Source of the DNA: Rhytidiadelphus loreus
Lineage: Eukaryota; Streptophyta; Bryopsida; Hypnales; Hylocomiaceae
DNA length: 64,000 nt
Direction of reading: 5' to 3'
NCBI GenBank assembly: GCA_947034895.1
Contig: OX344762.1
Location: forward strand, 72,100,981 to 72,164,980
Shown: positions 12,600 to 21,262 of the stretch, piece by piece
Numbering within the stretch: the stretch's first letter is position 1
Layout: each line of letters starts with the position of its first letter
The notes under the pieces: generated by a model
What the model was told of the DNA's origin: nothing
The model's input: the letters and a program-made list of their open reading frames with translations, nothing else
Databases searched by the model: none
Program-made: the position numbers and the translations under genes

Positions 12600-13040
12600 C
12601 CTACTCCTGAGGTTGGCAGACCTTCCGGTGGTTTGGGAGTATTCCACTAGGCGGTTGCCGACTTCCACACGGGACTCCTCTCGAGTTCCCGGACTAGCTC
12701 CCTGACCACTACCGGATCCCACCGGATCACCGTTCCAGCAATTTAAAGGCACCACGCACAGCTCTTCACTCGTAAACTAGACTCAACTGCAAAACAACCG
12801 CGTATAGTTGGAATCCGGAACTAAAGGACTTACTTTCTAGCTGTCGACCGCTCTTGAGGTTGGCAGACCTTCTGATGGTTTGGGAATGTTCCACTTGGCG
12901 GCTGCTGACTTCCGCACGAAACTACTCGTGAGTTCCGGATTAGCTCCCTGACCACTACCGGATCCCACCGGATCACCGTTCCAGCAATTTAAAGGCACTG
13001 CGCGCAGCTCCTCAAGTTCAATCTAAACTATTCTGCAAGT
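12600..13040. repeat. Tandem duplication, period 247 bp
   Basis: Two diverged copies (about 12600-12795 and 12847-13040) share TGAGGTTGGCAGACCTTC, a TAGCTCCCTGACCACTACC block and CCAGCAATTTAAAGGCAC. The offset is 247 bp (12608 to 12855). The copies lie in the non-coding 3' part of the TCCGGA-rich element relative to its ORF. No coding frame is shared. Confidence 0.85.
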
Positions 13041-13445
13041 TACCTTCAGCCGGATCCGGATACCAACCAATCCGGATTCCTACCTTGCACACTCTCCCGG
13101 ATACACCCACACACAAGTAATCAAGACGCGATACGCAAGATAATGATTCCCAAGGTGTTTATTCTAGGGTGCTCAGATTGAATGACACAAAATGGAATGA
13201 CAGGCCACAAGCCGGCCCGCCCTTAAAAACCAAAACAACACGACCAAAACGGTCCAAAGAAAAAGCGGCCAACGGCCAGCTGAAAATCCGGACAACGGCC
13301 AAGTGACCGTTCCGGGAAAAATGGGAAGCCGTTAAATTCCTAGAAATCCGGAACTACTTAGCGTTCCGGATCAGCGGGTCCCACATCCGGAAAACCCGCG
13401 ATGAAGACAAAATACTAAAACTAACAATCCAACTACGCAACCTAG

Positions 13446-15362
13446 TCATTTACCCTTCCGCGCCTTCTTCGCTGACGTTCCGCCCTTCGTAATCCGGGTC
13501 GGCGCCTTCGGCCGGATCTGCTTCGTCGGGGTGGACTTGGTTGCGGATCGGGTCCTTGGCGGACCTGGATCCGTCTCCGCATACTCTGACTCGGAAGAGG
13601 AGTTCGTCACCGCCTCCTCTTCCTCCGACTCGAGAACCTCCACCGGATCGCTGCTGTTCTTCCGCCGGGTAGCCTTCTTCTTCTCCAGATCAATGAACTC
13701 GATGGGAGTCGATGGTGGCGGCCGCGGAGGAGTCTCCTGCTGCATGTGGGTGAACTCCTCCGGATGGGTCCGGGCCGGATTCTGAATCCCAACCGGATCC
13801 TCCGTCATCGCCGTCACGTCTGCAGCGGGGTTCTGGAGAGGCGGGAAGAGGTTCACTGAGGTAGTCCGGGGCGTTAGAACCGGATCCAGAATCCTCCTCC
13901 CATCCGTAATATCCTTCTGCCCCGAGGATTTTCCGGGTTGCTGGGCCGACGATCGTTCTTCCAAATTCAGCTGAGTTGTCTCCGGAAACTCACCTCCGGG
14001 TATCTCCGGAAACTCCTCCAATCCGCTGAGTGGATCGAAGTGGCCCACCAAGTGCCGCATTTCCTTCAATGCGACCTCAATCCGCGCCTCGAACTCTACC
14101 AATATCTTCACAACCTTGGTTCCGGAAATGTGGCCTTCCCGGGTCATCTGGTTGTTCCAGAGCGCGGATCTGGTGATGATATCCGCTGGCGGGTCGATCA
14201 GGTCTCTCAACTTCCGGACCAGCTCCGTCGCATCCATCGCTCGTTTGTTGGCAGTGTGCATCTCCCTCTCCGCCCACGTTGCGCGGTTTTGAAGATGGTC
14301 GCGCTCCGCCTCTACTGCCCGGATCCGTCCCTCCAACAGGCGGATCATCTCCGGATCCGGTCTGCTCTTGATCGCCTCCACGATCTCCGTCTCGTCTGCT
14401 ACCTTCAACACCGTGCAGACTCTCCGGATCAGGGTGGCCATCCGTTCGTTGGCAGTCCTCTGACTCCACAGCCAGGAGATCGTCGACTCGAAGATATCCA
14501 GTTCCGGATCAATGTTCCGGGATGGAACAGCATCCGGAAGTTGGTTCTTCCCTCTTGAATCCGGGTCCGTGCTCTTCCGGCGTGATTCGTGCTTCTCCGG
14601 TGAGTCATGCTCCAGTTCCGGTTTCACGTCCTCTTCTGGCTCCTCATCCGTCGGATCCGAATCCGGAGGCAGTCCGTATCGGAGAAGGCTATCTCCCTGC
14701 CGGTAGATGATATCTTCCGGACTACTGAGTACCTCTTGCTTGTGATACAAGTGGAGGAGGTACGGACTGATGGGACTGGATTTCTTTCCCACTAGGTTTC
14801 CGGAAAGTTTACCTACTATGGACTGGATGATGAGCCCCCAGCTAACTGGTCTTGGGGCTGGTTTCCCCCTTTCCCCTAAGGCTCCGAATACCGTGTTTGC
14901 CAGCGTTACTGTAATCCGGCTGGGCTTTTCCGGATACAGGATGGGGCTCAGAAACTCTAAGAGTCTCTGGTCCCTAGGATTCCGGCAGTCGGATGCGGTG
15001 TATCCCTCCTTCGGATCCGCCGGGTTCCGAAATCTATCCGCGGCGAATTTCTCTATCCGCCCGGCCCATCCGGATCCTCTAGAGGATGCGAAATAGACTC
15101 CGGCCCATATCTCTGCTGTCCAGGACTTTGGACGACCTCTAACGGTTAGGTGGTACTGATTCGGAGCGCCATAGACTAACTCGTCTATCATCTCCTCGCT
15201 CCGGATACTCCAGGGTCTCTTCAGAAACCCCAAGCACCCCATATCCGTCAGGTCATCCTCCAGTTGGTGGTGGTGTTCCGGATTCTCAGAGATTTCCGGA
15301 TTGCTCATCCGGGCCGCGATCCCTGACTTCCGTACACTGGGTCCTGCCATAACTACTGCCAT
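13446..15362 (-). CDS. 638-residue protein of the TCCGGA-rich element, function unknown
   Basis: An uninterrupted frame from ATG 15362. Residues about 45-230 form a compact globular-looking part (FLKRPWSIRSEEMIDELVYG, SWTAEIWAGVYFASSRGSGW, LANTVFGALGERGKPAPRPV). A charged linker follows (about 235-290), then a helical coiled-coil stretch (about 335-400, with EGRIRAVEAERDHLQNRATW). The acidic C-terminal third ends in a very basic tail (RITKGGTSAKKARKGK). The overall plan, a globular head, a coil and a basic tail, fits a nuclear DNA- or chromatin-associated protein or a Gag-like product, but I recognise no named domain. Codon choice is bent by the TCCGGA word, which here gives SG, PE, RI and IR pairs. 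No reverse transcriptase, integrase or protease is present in the element. It is nested inside, and in the same direction as, the interrupted RING gene. Confidence 0.75.
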   Translation of the reverse strand: MAVVMAGPSVRKSGIAARMSNPEISENPEHHHQLEDDLTDMGCLGFLKRPWSIRSEEMIDELVYGAPNQYHLTVRGRPKSWTAEIWAGVYFASSRGSGWAGRIEKFAADRFRNPADPKEGYTASDCRNPRDQRLLEFLSPILYPEKPSRITVTLANTVFGALGERGKPAPRPVSWGLIIQSIVGKLSGNLVGKKSSPISPYLLHLYHKQEVLSSPEDIIYRQGDSLLRYGLPPDSDPTDEEPEEDVKPELEHDSPEKHESRRKSTDPDSRGKNQLPDAVPSRNIDPELDIFESTISWLWSQRTANERMATLIRRVCTVLKVADETEIVEAIKSRPDPEMIRLLEGRIRAVEAERDHLQNRATWAEREMHTANKRAMDATELVRKLRDLIDPPADIITRSALWNNQMTREGHISGTKVVKILVEFEARIEVALKEMRHLVGHFDPLSGLEEFPEIPGGEFPETTQLNLEERSSAQQPGKSSGQKDITDGRRILDPVLTPRTTSVNLFPPLQNPAADVTAMTEDPVGIQNPARTHPEEFTHMQQETPPRPPPSTPIEFIDLEKKKATRRKNSSDPVEVLESEEEEAVTNSSSESEYAETDPGPPRTRSATKSTPTKQIRPKAPTRITKGGTSAKKARKGK

Positions 15363-15875
15363 ACTCTATCCTCACTTCCGACTCACTTCCGCTAAGTTTC
15401 CGCTAATCTTCCGTTAAGTTTCCGTGGCCTGATCCGCTAAGTTTCCGTTCTACTTTCCGATGCAATCGGCACCGGCCTCCCTTCTCTCCTTAACGCGTTC
15501 CTATCTCACCACACTTTCACTCACTAAGCGCCATCGCGATAATCACGCGGAGAAAGAGGGAGAATGAAGCAAACAGCGGGGGTTAAGTAGCTTTTCGGCC
15601 TGGCGTTCCCGCAAGTTCCCTAGCCGGACTAGGCCCTAGGGCCTACTCGGCCGGAACTTTCCGGTTTCCGGATTAGGGTTAGGGTTTCCGGATAGGGTTT
15701 CCGGAACCGACTGTAACCCTAATTAGAGTTTAAGGTTTTCCGTAAAGCCTCTAATTTCTATTTCCGGTTTTAGGCTTCCTATTCCCTACCCATTACGGAA
15801 GTTTTGAAAATTTCTACTCTATATAATTACTATTGTCTATTATTTCTGTCAATGTAGATAATGCGTACTCCCACA

Positions 15876-16067
15876 CACATACTTCTTGCACGTTTTGGAG
15901 GACCAATATTCCGCTTCCTCCGCTTCCCAACCACCCTCTGCTTTGATGTTGGGATCATCTAAAATCTCATAGTGGAGCTCATGGGCGGTTCCCTTTGGTT
16001 TAGGCCTCCTACTATTGTCACCTCCGCCGGTCAACCCACCACTACCTTCAACGCCTTGACCACTCAT
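15876..16067 (-). pseudogene. First 64 codons of the RING-H2/coiled-coil gene
   Basis: ATG at 16067 starts MSGQGVEGSGG, followed by a basic patch (RRPKPKG) and EAEEAEYWSSKTCKKYV, the first half of the family domain also seen at 24479 (KKTWDCTTCKKYI) and 59384 (PWSMQVCEDYI). After KKYV the frame runs into the insertion and stops. The segment is 192 bases, a whole number of codons, and joins in frame to 12079 once the insertion and one CACAT are removed. Start choice: an upstream in-frame TTG at 16139 is possible but poor; ATG 16067 gives a leader of about 235 bases after the TATA box at 16303. Confidence 0.8.
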
Positions 16068-16289
16068 GGTTGTCAACTTGAACTTGTCCCCAATTGAATT
16101 TAAATAGTCACCAAAAGTATGTGTCTTCAATCCACCCAAGTTTCAATGAATGTTTGTATGTGAACCAATAATGATAGATGAATGACCCCACCTCTCCACC
16201 ATGTAGGAGCAACTGGCACAATGAAGCAACAGTAGCACATCCAACACGGTTGTGAGTCCTAGGAAGGAGAGGGAAGTGAGAAAAAACAA

Positions 16290-16600
16290 GAAGGCCGTCC
16301 GCCCTTATAGCCGTCCGAAACCAAATCTAAGATCGTCCGTCGCCGAACCTCCCCCGACCAATGCGAAGCGGACCCGAACGTCCGCTCAATCGGACGGCCC
16401 ATCCGTCTCCAAATCCGACGCTGCCGTCCGCCTTCCTGCCGCCGCCGTCCGCGATTCCGACGCTTCCGTCCGCATTTCCGACGGGCCGTCTACCCGTCGG
16501 AGTCGCCGTCCGCGTGCTGCAGGCCGCCGTCCGCCTTCTCCGACGGGTCCGTCCGCCCTTCCCTCCCCGAGGTCCGCCCAAGCACACTTGGGGAGTTTGG
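16290..16600. repeat. GTCCGCC word array, promoter region of the RING gene
   Basis: GTCCG, GTCCGCC and CCGTCCGC words fill about 300 bp, nearly all in one orientation on the plus strand (GGCGGAC on the gene's strand). Linkers are CGATTCC, GACGCT, TTCC and similar. The island lies upstream of the minus-strand start at 16067, and the TATA box sits inside its gene-proximal edge. Confidence 0.85.
16303..16310 (-). promoter_or_regulatory. TATA box of the RING gene
   Basis: CTATAAGG on the minus strand, enclosed by GGACGG words on both sides. It is 236 bases upstream of ATG 16067. The TATA placed at the array edge repeats at 18250 and 24646. Confidence 0.6.
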
Positions 16601-16659
16601 GCCTTGTTTTCACCCTCTTGAGTCCTCTAGTCCTCTCCTGATTTCCAAAAGCATAGGAT

Positions 16660-17980
16660 TCTTTCATTTGGGAATGTAGAGACGTTGTACTAGTACCGGG
16701 TGCTCATTGATGAAGGAATGTTTCAATGTTCGAAGCATTGACTTGGTTTTCATAAATGTCAAGGCAATCCACGGACTCAAAGGTAATATTTTGACTAATG
16801 CAATGCCTCCAAACCCTTGTTAGGGTTTAGGGTATAGGGTTTAGGCCTTTCGTTGTCCAAATGGGGGTGACAATCACAATCCTTTGTCTTTGATTTTGGA
16901 TAAACAAATATGCCCCCCAAAATTCCAAATAGAACTAATAACAAAATGGAAAGGAGTTATTGAATTGCAAACAATTCCCAAGGTCCAATTCATGTAATAT
17001 TCAAAGTTGATTAATTTTCCAATGGATCAAATCTTTTAGAGGTTTGAGTGCCCAAGCCATTCAAAGTGTGTTGTACTTATGGAAAAAAAAATGGCCTTTT
17101 AGTATCCACAACGAAAGAAACATTTGTCCTTGCATTTCCTAACCATGTAGATGTTTAGACTTTAAAAAATTTGCTTGAATGCCTAGTAGGGTGCACATGA
17201 ACTTGTGAGGTTATAAGAAGACAAGTGTATGCACTATTTTCATAGCACGTTGTCCCACCCTAGTGATTGAGCAAGTTATAATTTCATACTAGAATTAATT
17301 TAACTTGATATAATTGGCGCTAATATTTTGGCACCTTATGATTCTTTAAAGAATGGAAATCAATACATTGGAAATCAATAAATTCATTCAACTCAAAGGG
17401 AGGGGGGGGGGGGAGACTTCTAGAAATCTACTTCCACACGTTTTCATGCTAGAGTATCAAAACCGTTGCAAGCCCCTAATATCCCCTTCATGTAAAATAC
17501 CATTTAAAAGAATTTTTGTCTTTGGTTTTGAAATGACCATTTTATGAGGTGTTGACATACAAGAAACAAACCTCGTAGCTTCATTTGGACAATGAGAAGC
17601 TTTAAGTTTTTTCTCGAAGTTCAAATAAGTAGAATTAAATTACCATGTGTTCAATTCTTCATTTCATTCAAAAATTTATATCATAGGAAATTCAATTGCA
17701 TCCCTAGAAAATAAGAGAAAATTATAAACTCAATGCATGCACGTAAAAACAACATACAAAAATATGTGAATCTTTTAGATAATTCCTAAATTCACACATC
17801 CTTTTTTCTATTTATTTTTTAATTTTTAGATCAAATGAAATCCCAGCGCCATTGGCACAAAGGAACCACATTAAAAATGAAATTGAACCGGAGGGCCAGC
17901 CAGCTGGTGACATCAAGGATTCAAAGACCCCTAAGGCCATAATGATGAATTTGGGCGGAATGCACTTCAAAATCCCACCC
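16660..17980. other. AT-rich intergenic DNA, no gene seen
   Basis: About 1.3 kb without a convincing coding frame. It contains a G-run tract at about 17399-17413 and a short stretch of TAGGGTTTAGGG-like sequence near 16822, too short to be a telomere remnant of weight. I see no element boundary. Confidence 0.5.
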
Positions 17981-18285
17981 CCGTCCGCCTAGGCGGACCC
18001 CACTGTCCTTCGTTCCCACGTTGCTGTCCGCGCGTCGGAGCCGCCGTCCGCGTGCTGCAGGCCGCTGTCCGCGATTTTGGCGCTGCCGTCCGCGTCGCAG
18101 AGTCGGCGTCCGGCTGGGCGGTCTGTTCTGGCCGTCCGATGAAGCGGACTGCCGATCCGTGCGTTTCATCGGACGGCCGAAGCGAGGCGGACCGTTGGCC
18201 GTCCACTTTGGGGTCCGTCCGCTCGTGCAGACCTCAAGGCCGTCCGCCTCATATAAGGCGGTGCGGAAGGCCCGTCCGCTCTCAC
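17981..18285. repeat. GTCCGC word array upstream of the kinase gene
   Basis: A CpG-dense island of CCGTCCGC, GCTGTCCGC and GTCCGCC words with some inverted GCGGAC and CGGACGG words around 18135-18195. A partial inverted repeat is visible: GATGAAGCGGAC near 18138 against GTTTCATCGGACGG near 18163. It ends at the TATA box and leader of the plus-strand kinase gene. Confidence 0.85.
18250..18258 (+). promoter_or_regulatory. TATA box of the kinase gene
   Basis: CATATAAGG directly at the gene-proximal edge of the GTCCGC array (preceded by GCCGTCCGCCT). The start codon is 224 bases downstream, leaving room for a leader of about 195 bases. Confidence 0.65.
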
Positions 18286-18481
18286 TTTTGCCTTCCCCCT
18301 TGTGCTTTGCAAGAGAGAGCGGAGAGCTTGGTGGTTTATCCTCCATTGGCTCCTTTCGTTGGGAAGGTAGGAGGTGGGTTTTGGGGGCCTATATTTTGCC
18401 CGTTTTTTCCAGTTTATGTGTACTTGGTGCACTGTAATTTTTTATGAATTAAATTGGGACTAAAAATTAATACTTTCTACG

Positions 18482-19966
18482 ATGCCGAGACCAAAGAGAA
18501 CAGCGAAGGGGAAGAATGTGGTGCCCGATATTGACTCAGCACGTGAACTTCCTTCCAATGCTTGCAAAGCATTCTTGATTGAATACATTGTGAAGTTTTA
18601 TGAGGCGAAAACTACAGTGTCTCTTGACACTAAATATGTGAGATACCAAGAAGAATGTGTAGACAAATTCAAGATGGATATGACACAGAAGTTCACGGAT
18701 GCTCTAAACGTTCCAGAATGGATTCATGAAATGGAGAAGAAAGGCTTCCAACAATTTCTAAAGAACAGGGTGCAAGACGCATTGTGGAATGCGAAGGTGA
18801 TCCTAGAAAAATACGGGAGGGAACACCGTGCAAGTGATGAAAGCTTTGAACAAGTCATTCTCAAAGCTGACTTGTTTGTTCGTCGTTGCGCTCCGTTTGC
18901 AAAGAGACGCAATCGGCGAGGGTCATTGGGTTGGTGGACTTCGGATGAAGGAGATGTAGAATTGCAACGTGGACGACGACATCTCATAGCACTACCAGAC
19001 ACAGCAAGGGTGATTCTACAAGATGACAAAATCTTGAAGGGCGGATACGCAACAATTCGCAGGGTTCGAATTGAAGGATGTCATGAGATTCCCACATTTT
19101 GGGAATTTGCTGCAAAGATATCTCATCATCAACGGATTTGTCCTCAACTTGCGAAGTTGGAGCACCAAAACGAATCAATGGCAGTGAGGATTCCACATGA
19201 CGGAGTTATTCGGTTTGCCGCTGTCCATGCAACAAACAATGAAGGGTATGCATATTGGTGGAATGGTGGTACATTGCGGCAAATGTTGATTCTCGATAAT
19301 GATTATCCAGATAACATTGCCATTCAATTGTCTTATTCACGACCAACGCCCGAAGAGGTGATTCAAGCTTTCCGTCTTGGTCGATGGAGAAAGAAGCGCA
19401 CCGAGTTGGCATGGGCATTGGTGCATATCATGAATGTGGTCCACAATGCGGGTCATCTACACAATGATATTTCTCCCGACAATATCATGTTTCACTTTCC
19501 TGAGGATGAATCACGTGTTTACATTGGAGTTTGTGATTGGGGCATGTCTACGGTTCGTACTGAACCAATGAAGTCATTGTATACGTTCACATCCGCGGCA
19601 GATCGGGATGCAGCTTTGAACCGAAGGTGGTGGGTGGACCCTTCAATTGCATACGTGCATCGCAAAGATGCGGATGTGGAAATGATTCCAACTTTGTCAC
19701 GTAAATCGGAGGAATATGCCATTGGTCGAATAGCTCAACGGATCAACAAACTATGCATGTCAGAGGCCTACACATTGCTTCATCGTGAAAATGAAGGACA
19801 TACGAGGTTTAGCCACCACGATTTGGCAAGGGTATTTCACCTCTACTTGGATCGCCTTTGCAATTCAGTGATTGCGGAGCGCGGAAGTTTTTCCGAAATC
19901 ATCCAACGATTTACTAATTCTTACAATTGGCCTATTCCAGATGACCACTTCCGTCACTCATATTAA
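18482..19966 (+). CDS. Divergent protein-kinase-fold protein
   Basis: A complete 494-residue frame from ATG 18482. The N-terminus is basic (MPRPKRTAKGKN) with a helical region of about 170 residues. Kinase features follow: a glycine-poor phosphate loop KGGYATIRRVRI (about 184-197), a candidate ATP-binding lysine in EFAAKIS (about 211), a catalytic loop HNDISPDN (about 326-333) in place of HRDLKPEN, and a metal-binding DWG (about 351-353) in place of DFG. The aspartate, asparagine and second aspartate are all kept, so activity is possible, although the APE region is not clear. By family it would transfer phosphate to protein substrates in cytosol or nucleus. The frame has no intron and no stop. 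Promoter: TATA at 18250 at the edge of a GC word array, as in the unrelated neighbours at 16067 and 24479. Confidence 0.85.
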   Translation: MPRPKRTAKGKNVVPDIDSARELPSNACKAFLIEYIVKFYEAKTTVSLDTKYVRYQEECVDKFKMDMTQKFTDALNVPEWIHEMEKKGFQQFLKNRVQDALWNAKVILEKYGREHRASDESFEQVILKADLFVRRCAPFAKRRNRRGSLGWWTSDEGDVELQRGRRHLIALPDTARVILQDDKILKGGYATIRRVRIEGCHEIPTFWEFAAKISHHQRICPQLAKLEHQNESMAVRIPHDGVIRFAAVHATNNEGYAYWWNGGTLRQMLILDNDYPDNIAIQLSYSRPTPEEVIQAFRLGRWRKKRTELAWALVHIMNVVHNAGHLHNDISPDNIMFHFPEDESRVYIGVCDWGMSTVRTEPMKSLYTFTSAADRDAALNRRWWVDPSIAYVHRKDADVEMIPTLSRKSEEYAIGRIAQRINKLCMSEAYTLLHRENEGHTRFSHHDLARVFHLYLDRLCNSVIAERGSFSEIIQRFTNSYNWPIPDDHFRHSY

Positions 19967-19969
19967 TAT

Positions 19970-20960
19970 ATGAGTGTGCTACATAGTACTATAGATTATA
20001 GAAGTAATCGATAAATGTATCAGTGAGGATGTACGTTACTATGTGTGCTAACTATAGACTATATATACACCATCAATGTATGCCAATATATGTGAAATTG
20101 GCTTTCCGTTTTGAACATTTTGTATTTTTCGGAACACAAACTATTTAAATACAAAACATCTTTTTTGGGTGGATGAGAAATGTAGACTTGGAGTTCTTCT
20201 TCTTGATGTATCATTGATGTTGGATTGTTGGGTACCTAGCCACCTAGGTTGGCAAGGTGGTGTGCTAAATTGTATGATCTATCGTGTAAATGTGTATGGC
20301 ACATGCAAGAGAATCCCCCAAATTTTCATTGGGGGGCAACAAAGTAACAACACCATTTGTATTGAAATAATACAATTATACAATATGTTGTTTTGTGAAG
20401 TTGATTTTGTTTAGGAGAAGCTTAAGTGCCAAACTCCTTGAATCAATTTTCCGTTCATTATTCTAGAACCCTAAATGAAATTAAAATTCCAAAGCATAAT
20501 TGGGTTGTGGTCTTGTAAATTAAACCGAAATTGCAGATTTTAATTTGTAAAAAGTTCTTTACTCAAATTTTGTCTGAGATTAAAGGCGTTCTCAATTTCA
20601 AATGCAGTGCTTATCATGCCATATCTTTCAATCCATGCAGTCAAAATTTTTGAAATTTTGGCGCCATGCTCTCAAATAAGTTATGTACAAAATACTTTAT
20701 TTAAATTCCCCCCAGAAATTGATGTTGATGTTTTTCTATGGTATATACCGTAGAAGTGGTCCGAACAAATCCATTTTTCTAAAAACATCCATAGGGCTTT
20801 AGGGCTTAATTACAATATATTTTATTCATAATTTACAAATAGGAAAATACTATTTGTTAAGAGCCAACATCTTTGTACCGTGCTTGTCACTTTCTATATT
20901 ATGTGGCAAGAGATTACAAATTTACAATCACTTGATTATATTGTGAGACAACAACTACAA
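19970..20960. other. Intergenic DNA, no gene seen
   Basis: AT-rich sequence after the kinase stop codon; the first 150 bases may be its 3' untranslated region. No repeats, element ends or RNA genes were recognised. Confidence 0.5.
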
Positions 20961-20990
20961 TCTTACAAATGTCCAATAGTCCAATCTACT

Positions 20991-21262
20991 TCACTCAGAT
21001 TCTGATTCGGTGTCATCTTTTTGGCTTGGGTCTGTACCACTAGACCTATAAACATTGAGAAATGGTCCTCCGCCATAGTAGTCGTCTCCATATCTGTTTT
21101 GCCCACTTGCTTGTCCATAATGTCCTTGGTATGGACCTCCAAAAGTTGGAGGAGGAATTGAATCATTGTGAGTAGATGCTCCTTGAGTTGAACCGCCATA
21201 AGAAGGGCCTCCTTGAGGTTCATGAGAACCACCTCCAGTAGACGTAAAGTTGTATTGGGAGC
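20991..21262 (-). pseudogene. C-terminal 89 codons of the gene starting at 24479
   Basis: In the frame ending with TGA at 20991-20993 the sequence is a Gly/Ser/Tyr/Gln-rich tail (SHEPQGGPSYGGSTQGAS, then YGDDYYGGG, then DDTESESE). Composition matches the end of the upstream segment (HHFEGNQGGS). After removing the insertion 21263-23645 and one GGAGC duplication the two segments join in frame at GGS/QYNFTS. The more obvious open frame in this interval (20963-21232) is out of register and is a shadow. Such Gly/Tyr/Gln tails are common in low-complexity RNA-binding or condensate-forming proteins, but no RNA-binding domain is visible. Confidence 0.75.

Larger units (their letters stand above)
12085..15875 (-). 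mobile_element. TG...CA insertion with 5-bp duplication, TCCGGA-rich, carrying a 638-codon ORF
   Basis: The 3791-bp segment begins TGTCATACGC and ends GCGTACTCCCACA, and is flanked by CACAT on both sides (12080-12084 and 15876-15880). TG/CA ends and a 5-bp duplication are the mark of integrase-mediated LTR-element insertion. I see no long direct repeat between the two ends, so this is either one very long solo LTR or an unusual non-autonomous element. The palindrome TCCGGA (often extended to ATCCGGAT or TTCCGGAA) occurs dozens of times, both in the ORF and in non-coding parts, and is rare in the flanks. Excision with one CACAT joins TCKKYV to KMYHIDKLW in frame. Confidence 0.85.

Noticed and set aside
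15655..15720. Interstitial telomere repeat (TTAGGG/TTTAGGG-like text)
   Set aside because: Only two or three partial units mixed with TTTCCGGA; the same at about 16822. Explained by the element's word.
12085..15875. The TCCGGA region as a large intron with a nested gene
   Set aside because: No AG acceptor in the right phase at the coding edge; CACAT duplication and TG...CA ends give an exact insertion.
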